A stretch of 64,000 nt of DNA. It comes from Allokutzneria sp. A3M-2-11 16 (GTDB lineage: Bacteria; Actinomycetota; Actinomycetes; Mycobacteriales; Pseudonocardiaceae). The position numbers were made by a program, and so were the translations under genes. The DNA is taken from assembly GCF_024213555.1 (NCBI RefSeq), contig NZ_JANAVO010000016.1, positions 1 through 64,000 of the forward strand, in the 5' to 3' direction. A model generated the notes under the pieces. It had not been told where the DNA came from and did no database searches. It worked only from the letters and a program-made list of their open reading frames with translations. Positions 8,306 through 17,173 of the stretch are shown here, piece after piece (the stretch's first letter is position 1; each line of letters begins with the position of its first letter).

Positions 8306-10444
8306 ATGGGCGACCGCTTGGAATTCACCGTGCTCGGACCGCTCGAAGTGCGGTCGAGTACCGGTCCCGTCCCGATCAGCGGCCAGCGGCAGCGCACCGT
8401 GCTGGCCATGCTGCTCCTGTCACCGGGCCGCGTCGTCTCCGTGGACAGCCTCGTCGAGGCGGTCTGGGACGACCGGCCACCCGCGACCGGGCGAACACAG
8501 ATCGCGATCTGCGTCGCCGGGCTGCGCAAGGCGTTCAAGGCGGCGGGCTGCGCCGACGACGTCATCCTCACCAGGGCGCCCGGCTACCTGCTGCTGCCCG
8601 AGGCGCACGGCATCGACGCGGGCGAGTTCGAACGGCAGCTCGACCAGGCGCAGCGCCTGGAGCAGGGCGGCCGCTGCGCCGAGTCGGTGCGCGCCTACGC
8701 CGCCGCGCTCAGCCGGTGGAGCGGGCCCGCGCTGTCCGGGGTGACCGGGCGCTTCGCCGAGTCGGCCGCCGCGCGGCTGGAGGAGCTGCGGCTGACCGCC
8801 TACGAGCAGAGCGCGGCGCTGCGCCTGGCGGAGGGCGAGCACCGCGAGCTGATCGGCGAGCTGACCGGGCTGCTGTGCCAGCACCCGCTGCGCGAGCAGG
8901 TGCGGGCGCACCTGATGCTGGCGCAGTACCGGTCCGGCAGGCGCGCGGAGGCGCTGGAGACCTTCCGCGAGGGGCGCGCGCTGCTGATCGACGAGCTCGG
9001 CCTGGAGCCGGGCAAGGTGCTCAGGGAGCTGCACGAGGCGATCCTGGCCGACGACCCGGTGCTCACCCCGGTCGCGGCCGCCAGGGCGCCCGCGCCGGTC
9101 AAGGCGAAGGTGGTGCCGGCCCAGCTCCCGCCGAGCACCGCGCGGTTCACCGGTCGCGAGGCCGAGGTATCCATTTTGGACAGTCTGATCACGGTGCGCG
9201 GCAAGGCTTCCATGCTTCCGGTCGGTTACCTGACCGGGATGCCGGGCGTGGGCAAGACCGAGCTGGCGCTGCGCTGGGCGCACCGCGCTGCCGACAGCTT
9301 CCCGGACGGTCAGCTCCACGTCGACCTCTGCGGCTACGACCGGGACCGGGCCCCGGTGTCCTCCACGGAGGTGCTGGCCGGGTTCCTGCGCGCGCTCGGC
9401 GTCCCGGACGGGGAAGTGCCCGTCGAACCGGGCGAGCGCGCCGCGTTGTACCGCAGCCTGCTCGCGGGCAAACGTGTGCTGGTGGTGCTGGACAACGCCG
9501 CCTCCTACGCCCAGGTCCGGCCCCTGCTGCCGGGCAACGCGGAGTGCTGCGTCGTGGTGACCGGCCGGGACCAGCTGCCCGAGCTGGTTGGCGGCCCGGG
9601 ATCGGTGCGCGTCCAGCTGAGCCCGTTCAGCGCCGCGGAGTCCGTCGAGTTCGTGCACCGCGCGCTGCCGTTGCTCGCGCTCGACGACGCGGCCGGTCTG
9701 GCGCAGCTGTGCGGCGGCCTGCCGCTGGCGCTGAGCGTGGCCACGACCCGGCTGCTGGCCAAGCCGCACTGGAGCGTCGGCCGCCTGGTGCGGATGCTGA
9801 CCGACGAGCGGCGCAGGCTGGACGAGCTGAGCTGCGACGAGCGCGGCGGCCTGCGCGCGGCGTTCGAGTCGAGCTACCACCGGCTCTCCCCGGAGGCCGC
9901 GCGGCTCTACCGCGGGCTCGGCACCCTCGACGTGCCGCACTTCGCGGCCTGGGTGGGGGCGGCCCTGCTGGACGCCACGGTGCCCGAGGCCGAGAAGCGG
10001 CTGGAGGAACTGCTCGACGCCAGCATGCTCGACGTGCGACTGTCCGAAGTGGACGGATCGGTGCGGTACCGGCTGGAGCCGCTGCCGCGGATCTTCGCGC
10101 GGGAGTGCGCACTGCTCCAGGAGTCCCCTGTGGACCGATCCGCCGCCACCGAGCGCGCTTTCGGCGCCTGGATGGACCTGGCGAGCACCGCCGCGGCGCT
10201 GGCCGAGGGGGCCGCGCCCGTCGCAACCGATGAGCTCGGCAGGTGGCTGGCGCAGGAGGAGATCGCCGAACTCGCCGAGAATCCCTTGCGGTGGTTGGAG
10301 ATCGAGCGCGACGCGGTGCTCGCGGTCGTGCACCAGGCCACGGGCATGGGCCTGGTGCTCTACGCGTGGAACCTCGCCACGTGCGCGCAGCAGGTGGACG
10401 GGGACCGGGACCTCACCGCCCTGCTCGGCAAGCTCGCCTCGTAG
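8306..10444 (+). CDS. AfsR/SARP-family transcriptional regulator
   Basis: 712-aa cytoplasmic regulator. Residues 1-100 form an OmpR-type winged helix (SVDSLVEAVW, LRKAFKAAG), and about 105-255 a bacterial transcriptional activation domain of TPR-like helices. An NB-ARC/STAND ATPase follows, with Walker A GMPGVGKT at 311-318 and Walker B VLVVLDNA near 390. The C-terminal part (about 550-712) is helical without recognised repeats. Proteins of this layout (AfsR, and SARPs with ATPase domains) activate antibiotic genes by binding heptamer direct repeats near -35. It is the only SARP in the window but is separated from the polyketide genes by core genes at 13.3-16.1 kb, so its control of that cluster is only plausible. 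The ATG at 8306 follows a GGGGG run at suitable spacing. Confidence 0.9.
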   Translation: MGDRLEFTVLGPLEVRSSTGPVPISGQRQRTVLAMLLLSPGRVVSVDSLVEAVWDDRPPATGRTQIAICVAGLRKAFKAAGCADDVILTRAPGYLLLPEAHGIDAGEFERQLDQAQRLEQGGRCAESVRAYAAALSRWSGPALSGVTGRFAESAAARLEELRLTAYEQSAALRLAEGEHRELIGELTGLLCQHPLREQVRAHLMLAQYRSGRRAEALETFREGRALLIDELGLEPGKVLRELHEAILADDPVLTPVAAARAPAPVKAKVVPAQLPPSTARFTGREAEVSILDSLITVRGKASMLPVGYLTGMPGVGKTELALRWAHRAADSFPDGQLHVDLCGYDRDRAPVSSTEVLAGFLRALGVPDGEVPVEPGERAALYRSLLAGKRVLVVLDNAASYAQVRPLLPGNAECCVVVTGRDQLPELVGGPGSVRVQLSPFSAAESVEFVHRALPLLALDDAAGLAQLCGGLPLALSVATTRLLAKPHWSVGRLVRMLTDERRRLDELSCDERGGLRAAFESSYHRLSPEAARLYRGLGTLDVPHFAAWVGAALLDATVPEAEKRLEELLDASMLDVRLSEVDGSVRYRLEPLPRIFARECALLQESPVDRSAATERAFGAWMDLASTAAALAEGAAPVATDELGRWLAQEEIAELAENPLRWLEIERDAVLAVVHQATGMGLVLYAWNLATCAQQVDGDRDLTALLGKLAS

Positions 10445-10471
10445 CACTTAGCGGGGCGATAACGGGAAGAA

Positions 10472-11890
10472 ATGGGCCTTCGTCAGGGTGAATCGGCGAC
10501 GATCACCCTGGCGAACGGACCCGAGATGACCCTGGAAGCGACCAAGCCCGGACGAAGACGGGCCGTGCCGCTCGGCGCGCTCGGCAGCCTCATCGCGCTC
10601 GGCGTGGTGGTGGCCGTGTGGGGGCCGGAGCTGTTCACCGGCGCGGCCGGCCCGCACGGCGGCTTCGACCCGATCGCCCGGTTCCTGTTGGCGGTGGCGG
10701 TCATCGTGCTGGTCTGCCACCTGATCGCCGCGCTGCTGCGCCGGTTCGGCCAGCCGCCGGTGGTCGGGGAGATCCTCGGCGGCCTGCTCCTCGGGCCGTC
10801 GGTGTTCGGCCTGCTCTGGCCGTCCGGGCGGGCCTGGCTGTTCCCGGCGGAGGTGCTCTCCACGCTCCAGGTCACCGCGCAGCTCGGCCTGGTGACGTTC
10901 ATGTTCCTGCTCGGCTGCGAACTGCGGCTGGACGAGGTGCGCAGGCACCGCAAGGCCGTGTGGGTCACGGTGGCGGGCAGCATGGGGCTGCCGTTCGCCG
11001 CCGGGGTCGGCGTGGCGCTGGCGGCGGAGGGCGTGATCGCCGGGCGGTTCGGCAGCACGACGGCCTACGCGCTGTTCTTCGGCCTGGCCATGGCGATCAC
11101 CGCATTGCCCGTGCTGGCAAGGATTCTGGTCGACCTCGGGCTCGACGACACCGCGGTCGGCAGGCTCGCGCTGACCTGTGCGGCGGTCGGCGACGGCGCG
11201 GCGTGGGCGGCGTTGACCGTGCTGCTGGCCGTCACCGGGCTCAGCGGCAGCGGCTCGGTCGCCGCCGTCGTCGGGCTGTCGGTGGAGTTCATCCTGGTGA
11301 CCGTGCTCTGCGTGCGCCCGGCGCTGGCCGCGGTGGTGCGCCGCTGCGAGCGGACCCCCGCGGGGGAGCAGCTGCTGCTGCCACTGCTGGCCGCGGGCGC
11401 CATCGGGTTCGCCTCGCTGAGCCAGGTGATCGGCCTGCACCCGGTGATCGGCGCGTTCCTGTTCGGCGTCGTGGTGCCCCGCGACTCGGCTGCGGTGGAG
11501 CGGATCAGCAAGCAGCTCCAGGGTTTCGCGGTCACCATCCTGCTGCCGCTGTTCTTCGCCGGGGTCGGCCTGAGCACCTCGCTCGGCCTGCTCAGCGGTG
11601 CCGGGCCGTGGCTGCTGTTCCTCGGCCTGCTCGCGGTGGCCTCGGTGGCGAAGTTCGTCGGCGCGGGCGGCGGGGCCAAGCTCGCCGGAATGTCCACAAA
11701 GGACTCACTGAAGATCGGCACGCTGATGAACTGCCGCGGCGTCACCGAACTGGTGATCGCCACGATCGGCCTGCAGTACAAGCTCGTCAACGAACTGGGC
11801 TTCACGATCCTGGTGCTGATCGCGCTGATCACCACCGCGGCGACCGGCCCGCTGATGCAGCTGTTCAGCCGAGGTGCACATCCCCGTTGA
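10472..11890 (+). CDS. Monovalent cation/proton antiporter (CPA2 family)
   Basis: 472-aa integral membrane protein with about 12-13 hydrophobic segments and the Na+/H+ exchanger domain. GQPPVVGEILGGLLLGPS is the hallmark first-repeat motif of CPA2/KefB-type exchangers. LHPVIGAFLFGVVVP and the NCRGVTELVIATIGLQ segment are the matching second-half motifs. The first 30 residues are a charged cytoplasmic extension; an in-frame ATG at 10526 could be an alternative start. It begins 27 bp after the SARP gene on the same strand, so the two may be co-transcribed. Exchangers of this group also occur in Amycolatopsis antibiotic clusters, but a general pH or cation role is equally likely. Confidence 0.87.
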   Translation: MGLRQGESATITLANGPEMTLEATKPGRRRAVPLGALGSLIALGVVVAVWGPELFTGAAGPHGGFDPIARFLLAVAVIVLVCHLIAALLRRFGQPPVVGEILGGLLLGPSVFGLLWPSGRAWLFPAEVLSTLQVTAQLGLVTFMFLLGCELRLDEVRRHRKAVWVTVAGSMGLPFAAGVGVALAAEGVIAGRFGSTTAYALFFGLAMAITALPVLARILVDLGLDDTAVGRLALTCAAVGDGAAWAALTVLLAVTGLSGSGSVAAVVGLSVEFILVTVLCVRPALAAVVRRCERTPAGEQLLLPLLAAGAIGFASLSQVIGLHPVIGAFLFGVVVPRDSAAVERISKQLQGFAVTILLPLFFAGVGLSTSLGLLSGAGPWLLFLGLLAVASVAKFVGAGGGAKLAGMSTKDSLKIGTLMNCRGVTELVIATIGLQYKLVNELGFTILVLIALITTAATGPLMQLFSRGAHPR

Positions 11891-12131
11891 TGGTGTTCGC
11901 CTGAACCGTGCTCCCCGCGGCGTCGCCGGAGATGACGTTCTGGCTGTTCGCCACCGTGGGCGGTTTCGGCGGGCGCATCGCCCACACGGCGACCACCGCG
12001 GCGGCGAGGGTCAGCACCGCGACCGCGATCCACGCCCACATGTTCGATCCGAGGTCGGTCGCGACGTTCACCGCGATCCCGACCCCCGTGGTGACCACCG
12101 CGACCGCAAGGGCCGCCAACCAACGCCGCAT
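11865..12131 (-). CDS. Small membrane protein with C-terminal RHIM/BASS-like motif
   Basis: 88-aa protein. Two hydrophobic segments (about residues 5-25 and 32-50) are followed by a proline-rich linker (RPPKPP) and a short C-terminal tail. The tail reads NVISGDAAGSTVQAN and then TINGDVHLG. This Gly-rich pseudo-palindromic pattern with a central VQ resembles the actinobacterial amyloid-signalling (BASS3/RHIM-like) motifs described next to STAND/NLR proteins. GGAGG lies just before the ATG. The gene is convergent with the antiporter and overlaps its last 26 bp. The link to amyloid signalling is by eye only. Confidence 0.65.
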   Translation of the reverse strand: MRRWLAALAVAVVTTGVGIAVNVATDLGSNMWAWIAVAVLTLAAAVVAVWAMRPPKPPTVANSQNVISGDAAGSTVQANTINGDVHLG

Positions 12132-12143
12132 ACCTCCGACCTT

Positions 12144-12406
12144 AGCGCCCTGAATGACTCGTTCAGGTCCTCCAACGCACCGAATGAGTCATTGAGGTAC
12201 TCCAACGCCCTGAACGAGTCGTTCGGGGCATTGAGCGCCCCCAACGGGTCGTTGGGGGCGTTGGGTTCCCTGAACGGGTCGTTCAGGGCATGAGCGCGCT
12301 GAGCTGGGCGTTCAGGTGGTCGAACGTGCTGAATGAGTCATTGAGGTGGTTGAGCGGGCCGAATGAGTCATTGGGGTGGTTGAGCGCCCCCAATGACTCA
12401 TTCAGC
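12144..12406. repeat. Nine tandem degenerate 30-bp palindromic repeats
   Basis: Nine units start near 12144, 12174, 12204, 12234, 12264, 12294, 12323, 12353 and 12383, with a period of 30 bp (29 once). The core of each approximates CTGAATGACTCATTCAG, a palindrome around one central base; G/C changes in some units (for example AACGGGTCGTT) keep the dyad symmetry. The last unit overlaps the final codons of the SDR gene. Read as codons the array gives NESF/NDSF-like repeats, but no start signal or gene context supports translation. Similar arrays are, to my knowledge, common between genes in Amycolatopsis. Confidence 0.88.
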
Positions 12407-13249
12407 ACGATTGCCCAGGGCGTTGAGGACGCGTTGGGCGCGGTCGCGGGCGGTGTCCTCCAGGTCGCCGTTGGGCAGCGCGTACAGCTCGTCGTTCTCC
12501 ACGGCGCGGAGGATGCGCTCGGCGGCGGTCGGCGCGGGGATGGCGGTGTCGACCAGCCCGCGCATCTGCGCCAGGAACTCCTCGACGGAGCGCCCGGCGG
12601 GCAGACCGCGGGCCAGGGACTCGTAGATCTCCGAGCCGGGTTCGGCGTCGGGGGCGGCGAGGAGATCGGCGACGAGCGGCGTGTCCACGAAGCCGGGGCA
12701 GGCGACGGTGACGCCCACCGCGGCACCGACCTGCGAAAGTTCGGCGGCGAGGATCTCCGACACGGCGACGACGGCGTGCTTGCTGGCGGCGTAGGCGCTC
12801 TGCCGGGGCGCGCCGGACAGCCCGGCCAGCGAGGCGACGTTGACCACGTGCCCGCTGCCCGCCTCGATGAGGTGCGGCACGAAGGCGCGGATGCCGTTGA
12901 CCACGCCGAGCAGGTTCACGCCGATGACCCGGTCCCACTGCTCGGCGGGCATCTCCCAGACGGGCTCGCCGCTGCCGCGGACACCGGCGTTGTTGATCAC
13001 CAGGTCCACCCGGCCGAAGCGGTCGAGGGTCTGCTCGGCCAGGGCGGTCAGCACCGCCGGGTCGCTGACGTCGCCGGTGACCGCGATGGCCCGTTCGCCC
13101 AGCTCGGACGCGGTTCGCCGGACGGCCTCCGCAGCGAGGTCCAGCAGGACCACGGCCACGCCGCGCGCGGTGAGCTCCGCCGCGAACGCCGCGCCGATCC
13201 CCTGCCCGGCTCCGGTGACGACGGCTACCTGACCCGACTCGATGCGCAC
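12398..13249 (-). CDS. Classical short-chain dehydrogenase/reductase
   Basis: 283-aa cytosolic NAD(P)-dependent oxidoreductase with a Rossmann fold. TGAGQGIG at the N-terminus is the cofactor loop, NNAG lies in the middle strand, and the catalytic Ser and YAASK (Y-x-x-x-K) follow. The first acidic residue after the second strand (LLDLA) suggests NAD preference, which is weak evidence. Start is GTG at 13249, 40 bp from the divergent lnt gene. The substrate cannot be predicted. The 3' end runs into the 30-bp repeat array. Confidence 0.85.
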   Translation of the reverse strand: MRIESGQVAVVTGAGQGIGAAFAAELTARGVAVVLLDLAAEAVRRTASELGERAIAVTGDVSDPAVLTALAEQTLDRFGRVDLVINNAGVRGSGEPVWEMPAEQWDRVIGVNLLGVVNGIRAFVPHLIEAGSGHVVNVASLAGLSGAPRQSAYAASKHAVVAVSEILAAELSQVGAAVGVTVACPGFVDTPLVADLLAAPDAEPGSEIYESLARGLPAGRSVEEFLAQMRGLVDTAIPAPTAAERILRAVENDELYALPNGDLEDTARDRAQRVLNALGNRAE

Positions 13250-13289
13250 CCCCGAAGTGAAACACGAAGGGGGTACGTAGGGTGATGCG

Positions 13290-14858
13290 GTGGCCGCTCC
13301 CGCCGTGACGCCCGAGGCGCCCGTAGACCCCGTGCCCGCCCGGCGGTTCCCGCGTTCGGTCGCCCTCCGCTCGGCGGGCGCCGTCCTGGCGGGCGGGCTG
13401 CTCTACGCCAGCTCACCGCCGCGCGAGCTCTGGTGGCTCGCGCCGATCGCGTTCGCGCTGCTCGCCGGGGTGTTGTGGGGGCGGAGGGCGCGGGCCGGGT
13501 TCGGCTACGGCCTCCTGTTCGGCCTGGCCTACCTGCTGCCGCTGCTGTTCTGGCTGGAGCACTTCCTCGGCTCCGGGTTCGGCCCGTGGCCCTGGCTGGC
13601 GCTCAGCCTCGTGGAGGCCCTGCTGATCGCCGTCGCCGCCACGGGCATGGCCGTGGTCAGCAGGCTGCCCCTGGCCCCCGTGTGGATGGCGGCGGTGTAC
13701 GTCTCCGGGGACTTCCTGCGCTCCTCCTTCCCGCTCAACGGTTTCCCGTGGGGCCGAGCCGCGTTCACCCAGCCCGAGGGCCCCTACCTCGCGCTCGCCG
13801 CGTTCGGCGGCTCGGCGCTCGTGGGCTTCGCCGTCGTGCTCACCGGCTGCGCGCTCGCCGCGCTCGCCCGTGGCCGGTTCCCCGCGATCGCACTGGTCGT
13901 GCTCCCGCTGCTGGCCGGTCTGCTGGCCTGGCCGTCGGTCGGCGTCCTCGCGCAGAACGGCACGGTGACCGTGGCCCTCGTGCAGGGCAACGCGCCGGAC
14001 GCGGGGCTCGCCCTGATGGACCGGATCGGCGAGATCCGCGCCAACCACCTCGCGCGCACCCGGCAGCTGGTCGAGGACATCCGGGAGAACCGCGTGCCCC
14101 GGCCCGATCTGGTGGTCTGGCCGGAAACGGCCACCGACCTCGGCCGCTCGGCCGCGCAGGACGCGGAGCTGGACGAGGTGCTGCGCACGCTGGGCGTGCC
14201 CGCGCTGATCGGCGCCCGGCTGACCAACGAGGACGGCACCACGAGCAACGTCACCGTGGCCTGGTCGCCGGTGACCGGCCGCGGCGCGGTCTACGCGAAG
14301 CAGGAGCTGGTGCCGTTCTCCGAGTACGTGCCGCTGCGCTCGGCAGCCCGGTTCTTCACGCCCTTCGTCGACGGCTTCCGCGATATGACCCCGGGCACGG
14401 GGAACAGCTTCCAGCAGGTCGGGAAGGTCCCGCTGGGCGTGGGCATCTGCTACGAGGTCGCGTACGACCGGGTGCTCGCCGAGGCCACCGCGGCCGGTGC
14501 GCAGCTGCTGGTCGTGCCCACCAACAACGCGTGGTTCGGCCGCACGGAGATGACCGAGCAGCAGCTGGCGATGTCCCGCCTGCGCGCCGTCGAGCACGGC
14601 CGGGCGGTCCTCGTGACGGCCACCAGCGGGGTCAGCGCGGTGGTCATGCCGGACGGCTCCGTCACCCGCAGGACTGAGCTGTTTAACTCAGACGTCCTAG
14701 TGGCAGCGGTCCCACTACGGTCGGCGACTACGCTGGCCACTCGGCTCGGTGGCTGGCCGCAGGGGATCGCGGTGGCCATCGCGGTGGCGGCCCTGCTCCT
14801 GTGCGCGGCCTCGGCGTTGCGACGCCGGTCCGCCGCACGGGCCGGGTCGAACGGCTAG
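13290..14858 (+). CDS. lnt: Apolipoprotein N-acyltransferase
   Basis: 522-aa membrane enzyme that adds the third acyl chain to lipoproteins on the outer face of the cytoplasmic membrane. An N-terminal block of about 6 hydrophobic segments precedes a nitrilase-fold domain, and one last hydrophobic segment is near residue 495. The nitrilase triad is complete: E279 (WPETA), K337 (YAKQEL) and C387 (GICYE). Start is GTG at 13290. It is followed after 43 bp by the polyprenol-phosphate mannose synthase gene. In mycobacteria these two activities are joined or adjacent (Ppm1), so the pair is conserved core genome. Confidence 0.93.
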   Translation: MAAPAVTPEAPVDPVPARRFPRSVALRSAGAVLAGGLLYASSPPRELWWLAPIAFALLAGVLWGRRARAGFGYGLLFGLAYLLPLLFWLEHFLGSGFGPWPWLALSLVEALLIAVAATGMAVVSRLPLAPVWMAAVYVSGDFLRSSFPLNGFPWGRAAFTQPEGPYLALAAFGGSALVGFAVVLTGCALAALARGRFPAIALVVLPLLAGLLAWPSVGVLAQNGTVTVALVQGNAPDAGLALMDRIGEIRANHLARTRQLVEDIRENRVPRPDLVVWPETATDLGRSAAQDAELDEVLRTLGVPALIGARLTNEDGTTSNVTVAWSPVTGRGAVYAKQELVPFSEYVPLRSAARFFTPFVDGFRDMTPGTGNSFQQVGKVPLGVGICYEVAYDRVLAEATAAGAQLLVVPTNNAWFGRTEMTEQQLAMSRLRAVEHGRAVLVTATSGVSAVVMPDGSVTRRTELFNSDVLVAAVPLRSATTLATRLGGWPQGIAVAIAVAALLLCAASALRRRSAARAGSNG

Positions 14859-14901
14859 CGAACGAGGGAAACGCCGGAGGTCTCCGGCGGGGAGGAAGCG
14901 G

Positions 14902-15672
14902 ATGTCGGACCAGCGCGACAGCGTCGACGGAGATCTCGGCCGGGTGCTGGTGGTGATTCCCACGTACAACGAACGGGAGAACATCGGGCCCATCATCGAG
15001 CGGCTGCACAAGGCGCTGCCCGAGACCCACGCGCTGGTGGTGGACGACGGGAGCCCCGACGGCACCGGCGAGCTGGTCGACAAGATCGCCGCCGAGGACG
15101 AGCGGGTGCACGTCATGCACCGCACCGAGAAGGCGGGCCTCGGCGCCGCCTACATCGCGGGCTTCGGCTGGGGCCTGGAGCGCGACTACGGCGTGATCGT
15201 GGAGATGGACGCGGACGGCTCGCACGCGCCGGAGGACCTGCCCCGGCTGCTGGAGGCGCTCGCCGACGCCGACCTGGTGATCGGTTCGCGCTACGTCCCC
15301 GGCGGCAAGGTGGTGAACTGGCCGAAGCGGCGGTGGGTGCTGTCCAAGGTGGCCAACACCTACGCCAAGGTCGCACTCGGCGCGCGGATCAACGACATCA
15401 CCGCCGGGTTCCGCGCCTACCGCCGCGAGGCGCTCGAGAAGATCACCCAGACCGATGTGGAGTCGCTGGGCTACTGCTTCCAGATCGACCTGGCCTGGCG
15501 CACGGTGCTCGCCGGGTTCCGGGTGTCGGAGGTGCCGATCACGTTCGTGGAGCGCGAGATCGGGGTGTCCAAGATGGGCGGCGGCATCATCGGCGAGGCG
15601 CTGTTCCGCGTGGCCCAGTGGGGGATCAAGCAGCGCGCCAGCCAGGTGAGGCGGTTGTTCACCAGGTCCTAG
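14902..15672 (+). CDS. ppm1: Polyprenol monophosphomannose synthase (GT2)
   Basis: 256-aa family 2 glycosyltransferase that transfers mannose from GDP-mannose to polyprenyl phosphate for cell-envelope lipoglycans and protein mannosylation. The GT-A signatures are [26 protein letters not shown] and the metal-binding [10 protein letters not shown], followed by GSRYVPGG and [13 protein letters not shown] typical of DPM1 homologues. No transmembrane segments are present, so it probably acts at the membrane with the upstream Lnt-like protein. GGAGG at 14891-14895 supports the ATG at 14902. A strong bidirectional terminator follows. Confidence 0.92.
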   Translation: MSDQRDSVDGDLGRVLVVIPTYNERENIGPIIERLHKALPETHALVVDDGSPDGTGELVDKIAAEDERVHVMHRTEKAGLGAAYIAGFGWGLERDYGVIVEMDADGSHAPEDLPRLLEALADADLVIGSRYVPGGKVVNWPKRRWVLSKVANTYAKVALGARINDITAGFRAYRREALEKITQTDVESLGYCFQIDLAWRTVLAGFRVSEVPITFVEREIGVSKMGGGIIGEALFRVAQWGIKQRASQVRRLFTRS

Positions 15673-15700
15673 GGAGCACATGTCCTAGGGAACACATGCG

Positions 15701-15739
15701 GAAAGGCCCGTCCGGGCGGGAGATCCGGACGGGCCTTTC
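15701..15739. terminator. Bidirectional hairpin terminator between ppm1 and rbpA
   Basis: A perfect 15-bp inverted repeat (GAAAGGCCCGTCCGG paired with CCGGACGGGCCTTTC) surrounds a 9-nt loop. The stem ends in AAA/TTT, so it gives a short U-run in either direction. It sits exactly between the convergent ppm1 and rbpA genes and should serve both. Confidence 0.9.
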
Positions 15740-15766
15740 GCGTGCTTGTCCTGCTGTACGGCGCTG

Positions 15767-16114
15767 TCAGGCGCTGGAACGGGTGCGCCGCCCGCGCAGC
15801 TCCTCCAGCCGCTCGGTGAGCAGCTCCTCCAGCTCCGCGATGGAGCGCCGCTCCAGGAGCATGTCCCAGTGCGTGCGCGGCGGCTTGCTCTTCTTCTGCT
15901 CGGGCTCCTTGCCGTCGATCACCTTCGACTCCAGCCCGTGCAGACGGCATTCCCAGATCGCCGGCAGCTCCGCGTCGTCGGCGAAGGGAACGTCGAAGTC
16001 GTGCCCCTTGGGGCAGGCGAAGGAGATGGTCCGGCGTGGTGCGAGGTCGTGGTCCCGATCAGTCTCGTAGCTGACCGCCCCGAGCCGGCTGCCCCGCAGT
16101 ACGCGGTCGGCCAT
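15767..16114 (-). CDS. rbpA: RNA polymerase-binding protein RbpA
   Basis: 115-aa actinobacterial transcription factor that binds the principal sigma factor and RNA polymerase and stabilises open complexes. The N-terminus MADRVLRGSRLGAVSYETD and the sigma-interaction region KPPRTHWDMLLERRS are near-identical to known RbpA proteins. The central RbpA core domain (about 25-70) keeps one Cys in FACPKGH and another in WECRLHG, a possible zinc site as in the Streptomyces form. AAAGGA lies 7 nt before the ATG. A sigma-R/sigma-H-type promoter lies about 60 nt upstream. It is core genome next to lnt/ppm1, as in mycobacteria. Confidence 0.96.
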   Translation of the reverse strand: MADRVLRGSRLGAVSYETDRDHDLAPRRTISFACPKGHDFDVPFADDAELPAIWECRLHGLESKVIDGKEPEQKKSKPPRTHWDMLLERRSIAELEELLTERLEELRGRRTRSSA

Positions 16115-16173
16115 GACGGTGTCCTTTCGCTCGGCTCAAGGCCGCCCGCCTTGAGTGTCGTGCTTACTGAGTG

Positions 16174-16201
16174 CAACGACGGAGGATGCTCTGTCGTTCC
16201 C
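16174..16201 (-). promoter_or_regulatory. Sigma-R/sigma-H-type promoter of rbpA
   Basis: Read on the - strand, GGGAAC (16201-16196) is followed after 18 nt by GTTG (16177-16174), preceded by C. This matches the actinobacterial disulfide-stress consensus GGAA(T/C)-N18-GTT. It ends 59 bp upstream of the rbpA start codon. RbpA in Streptomyces coelicolor is known to be controlled by sigma-R, so motif, spacing and gene agree. Confidence 0.75.
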
Positions 16202-17133
16202 GTTCTGGTTAATCGGTAGCCCTGAGTGACGTAGTTCACCGGTCAACGAGGGCCACACCTGTAGGGATGTCATCGCGCGGCAGATGTGACGCGTTATCCG
16301 CCCCTTCAGCTACGGGTCCACCCAAACGGGGGAACCCTACTGTAAAAGTTGCGAGCAGGGTGAGGTGTAGTTCGCCAAACTGGACTGCTCATCCCCGGCC
16401 GTCCTTAGTACGTTTGGGCTACATCCATCGATTTTCATCACCGAGCGTAGCGGCGTGCTCGCCCGCTGCCCTTCTACGCTCCGTGTCACCGGCTGCGGGT
16501 ACCTCGTCGTCCAGGCCCGTTAACCGTCCCGGTTCGCCCGGCACCCGATCGTCGGTGCCGAAACCGCCGTCCGTCGTCCATCGCCTCCGCCCCCCGGGGT
16601 AGTCCGGCGCGGAGCCCGATCGAGCGTCCGGCGTCGTGAGATTCTGTCCGAAACCCTGTCGCATATACCCGTGCCAGTGCCGAAGGAGCACGCCCGGTGA
16701 CCATCATGTGACCGGATGGCGACACCGTCCACTGTGGTCAGTCAGCTGAGGCCGGTCAGCCGAGGCCGGTCGGCGGGATCACCGCGAAGGGTCCACATCG
16801 AGGCTAACCGCGGCCGCACGGGATTTATTCCGTGCGTGGGGATCCACCCGGACCCCTTGCCCGGCTTGTGGATTCCTGGCGACTCGCGCGAAGGTCGAAG
16901 TGGGGGGTCCCCGGGGCGGGCGAAAGCCACCCTCGCCCGCGCGGGCGCCGGGCGGGTGCGGAGTCCGGCAGGGCGGGTGTCGGCAGCGTGGGGCTGAGGG
17001 CGGGCGTGGGCCCTGGCATGTCAGAAGGCGAGCGGCGGGAGACGGCCGCGTCGGCGACCGGGCCGCCCTCCACGCTCAGGGGGCGAGCGGGCACGCCCGC
17101 GAGCGTCCTTTGTGGACGGTGCGGGAAGAGGGG
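16202..17133. other. Gene-poor stretch at the left border of the polyketide cluster
   Basis: I see no convincing gene, tRNA or repeat array in these 932 bases. Several open frames exist on both strands, but none has a ribosome-binding site or recognisable protein features. Apart from the rbpA promoter just before it and the terminator just after it, I see nothing functional. It separates core genes (lnt, ppm1, rbpA) from the first polyketide-starter genes and is the natural candidate for the left cluster boundary. Confidence 0.5.
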
Positions 17134-17163
17134 GAGGGCCCCGGGGGCGATTCCGGGGCCCTC
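17134..17163 (-). terminator. Strong hairpin after the acyltransferase gene
   Basis: A perfect 11-bp GC-rich inverted repeat (GAGGGCCCCGG and CCGGGGCCCTC) with an 8-nt loop ends 10 bp beyond the acyltransferase stop codon. There is no T-run, which is common for GC-rich actinomycete terminators. It should close the ligase-acyltransferase operon. Confidence 0.75.
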
Positions 17164-17173
17164 GTGGGTCCGA

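Noticed and set aside
12144-12397. Repeat array as a coding gene with NESF/NDSF repeats
   Set aside because: No ribosome-binding site, and all frames are equally open because of the repeat; dyad symmetry explains the pattern better than protein selection.
16202-17133. tRNA or small RNA gene in the gap before the PKS cluster
   Set aside because: I looked for a T-loop GGTTCRA with matching acceptor stem and found none; no structure beyond the flanking terminator stands out.
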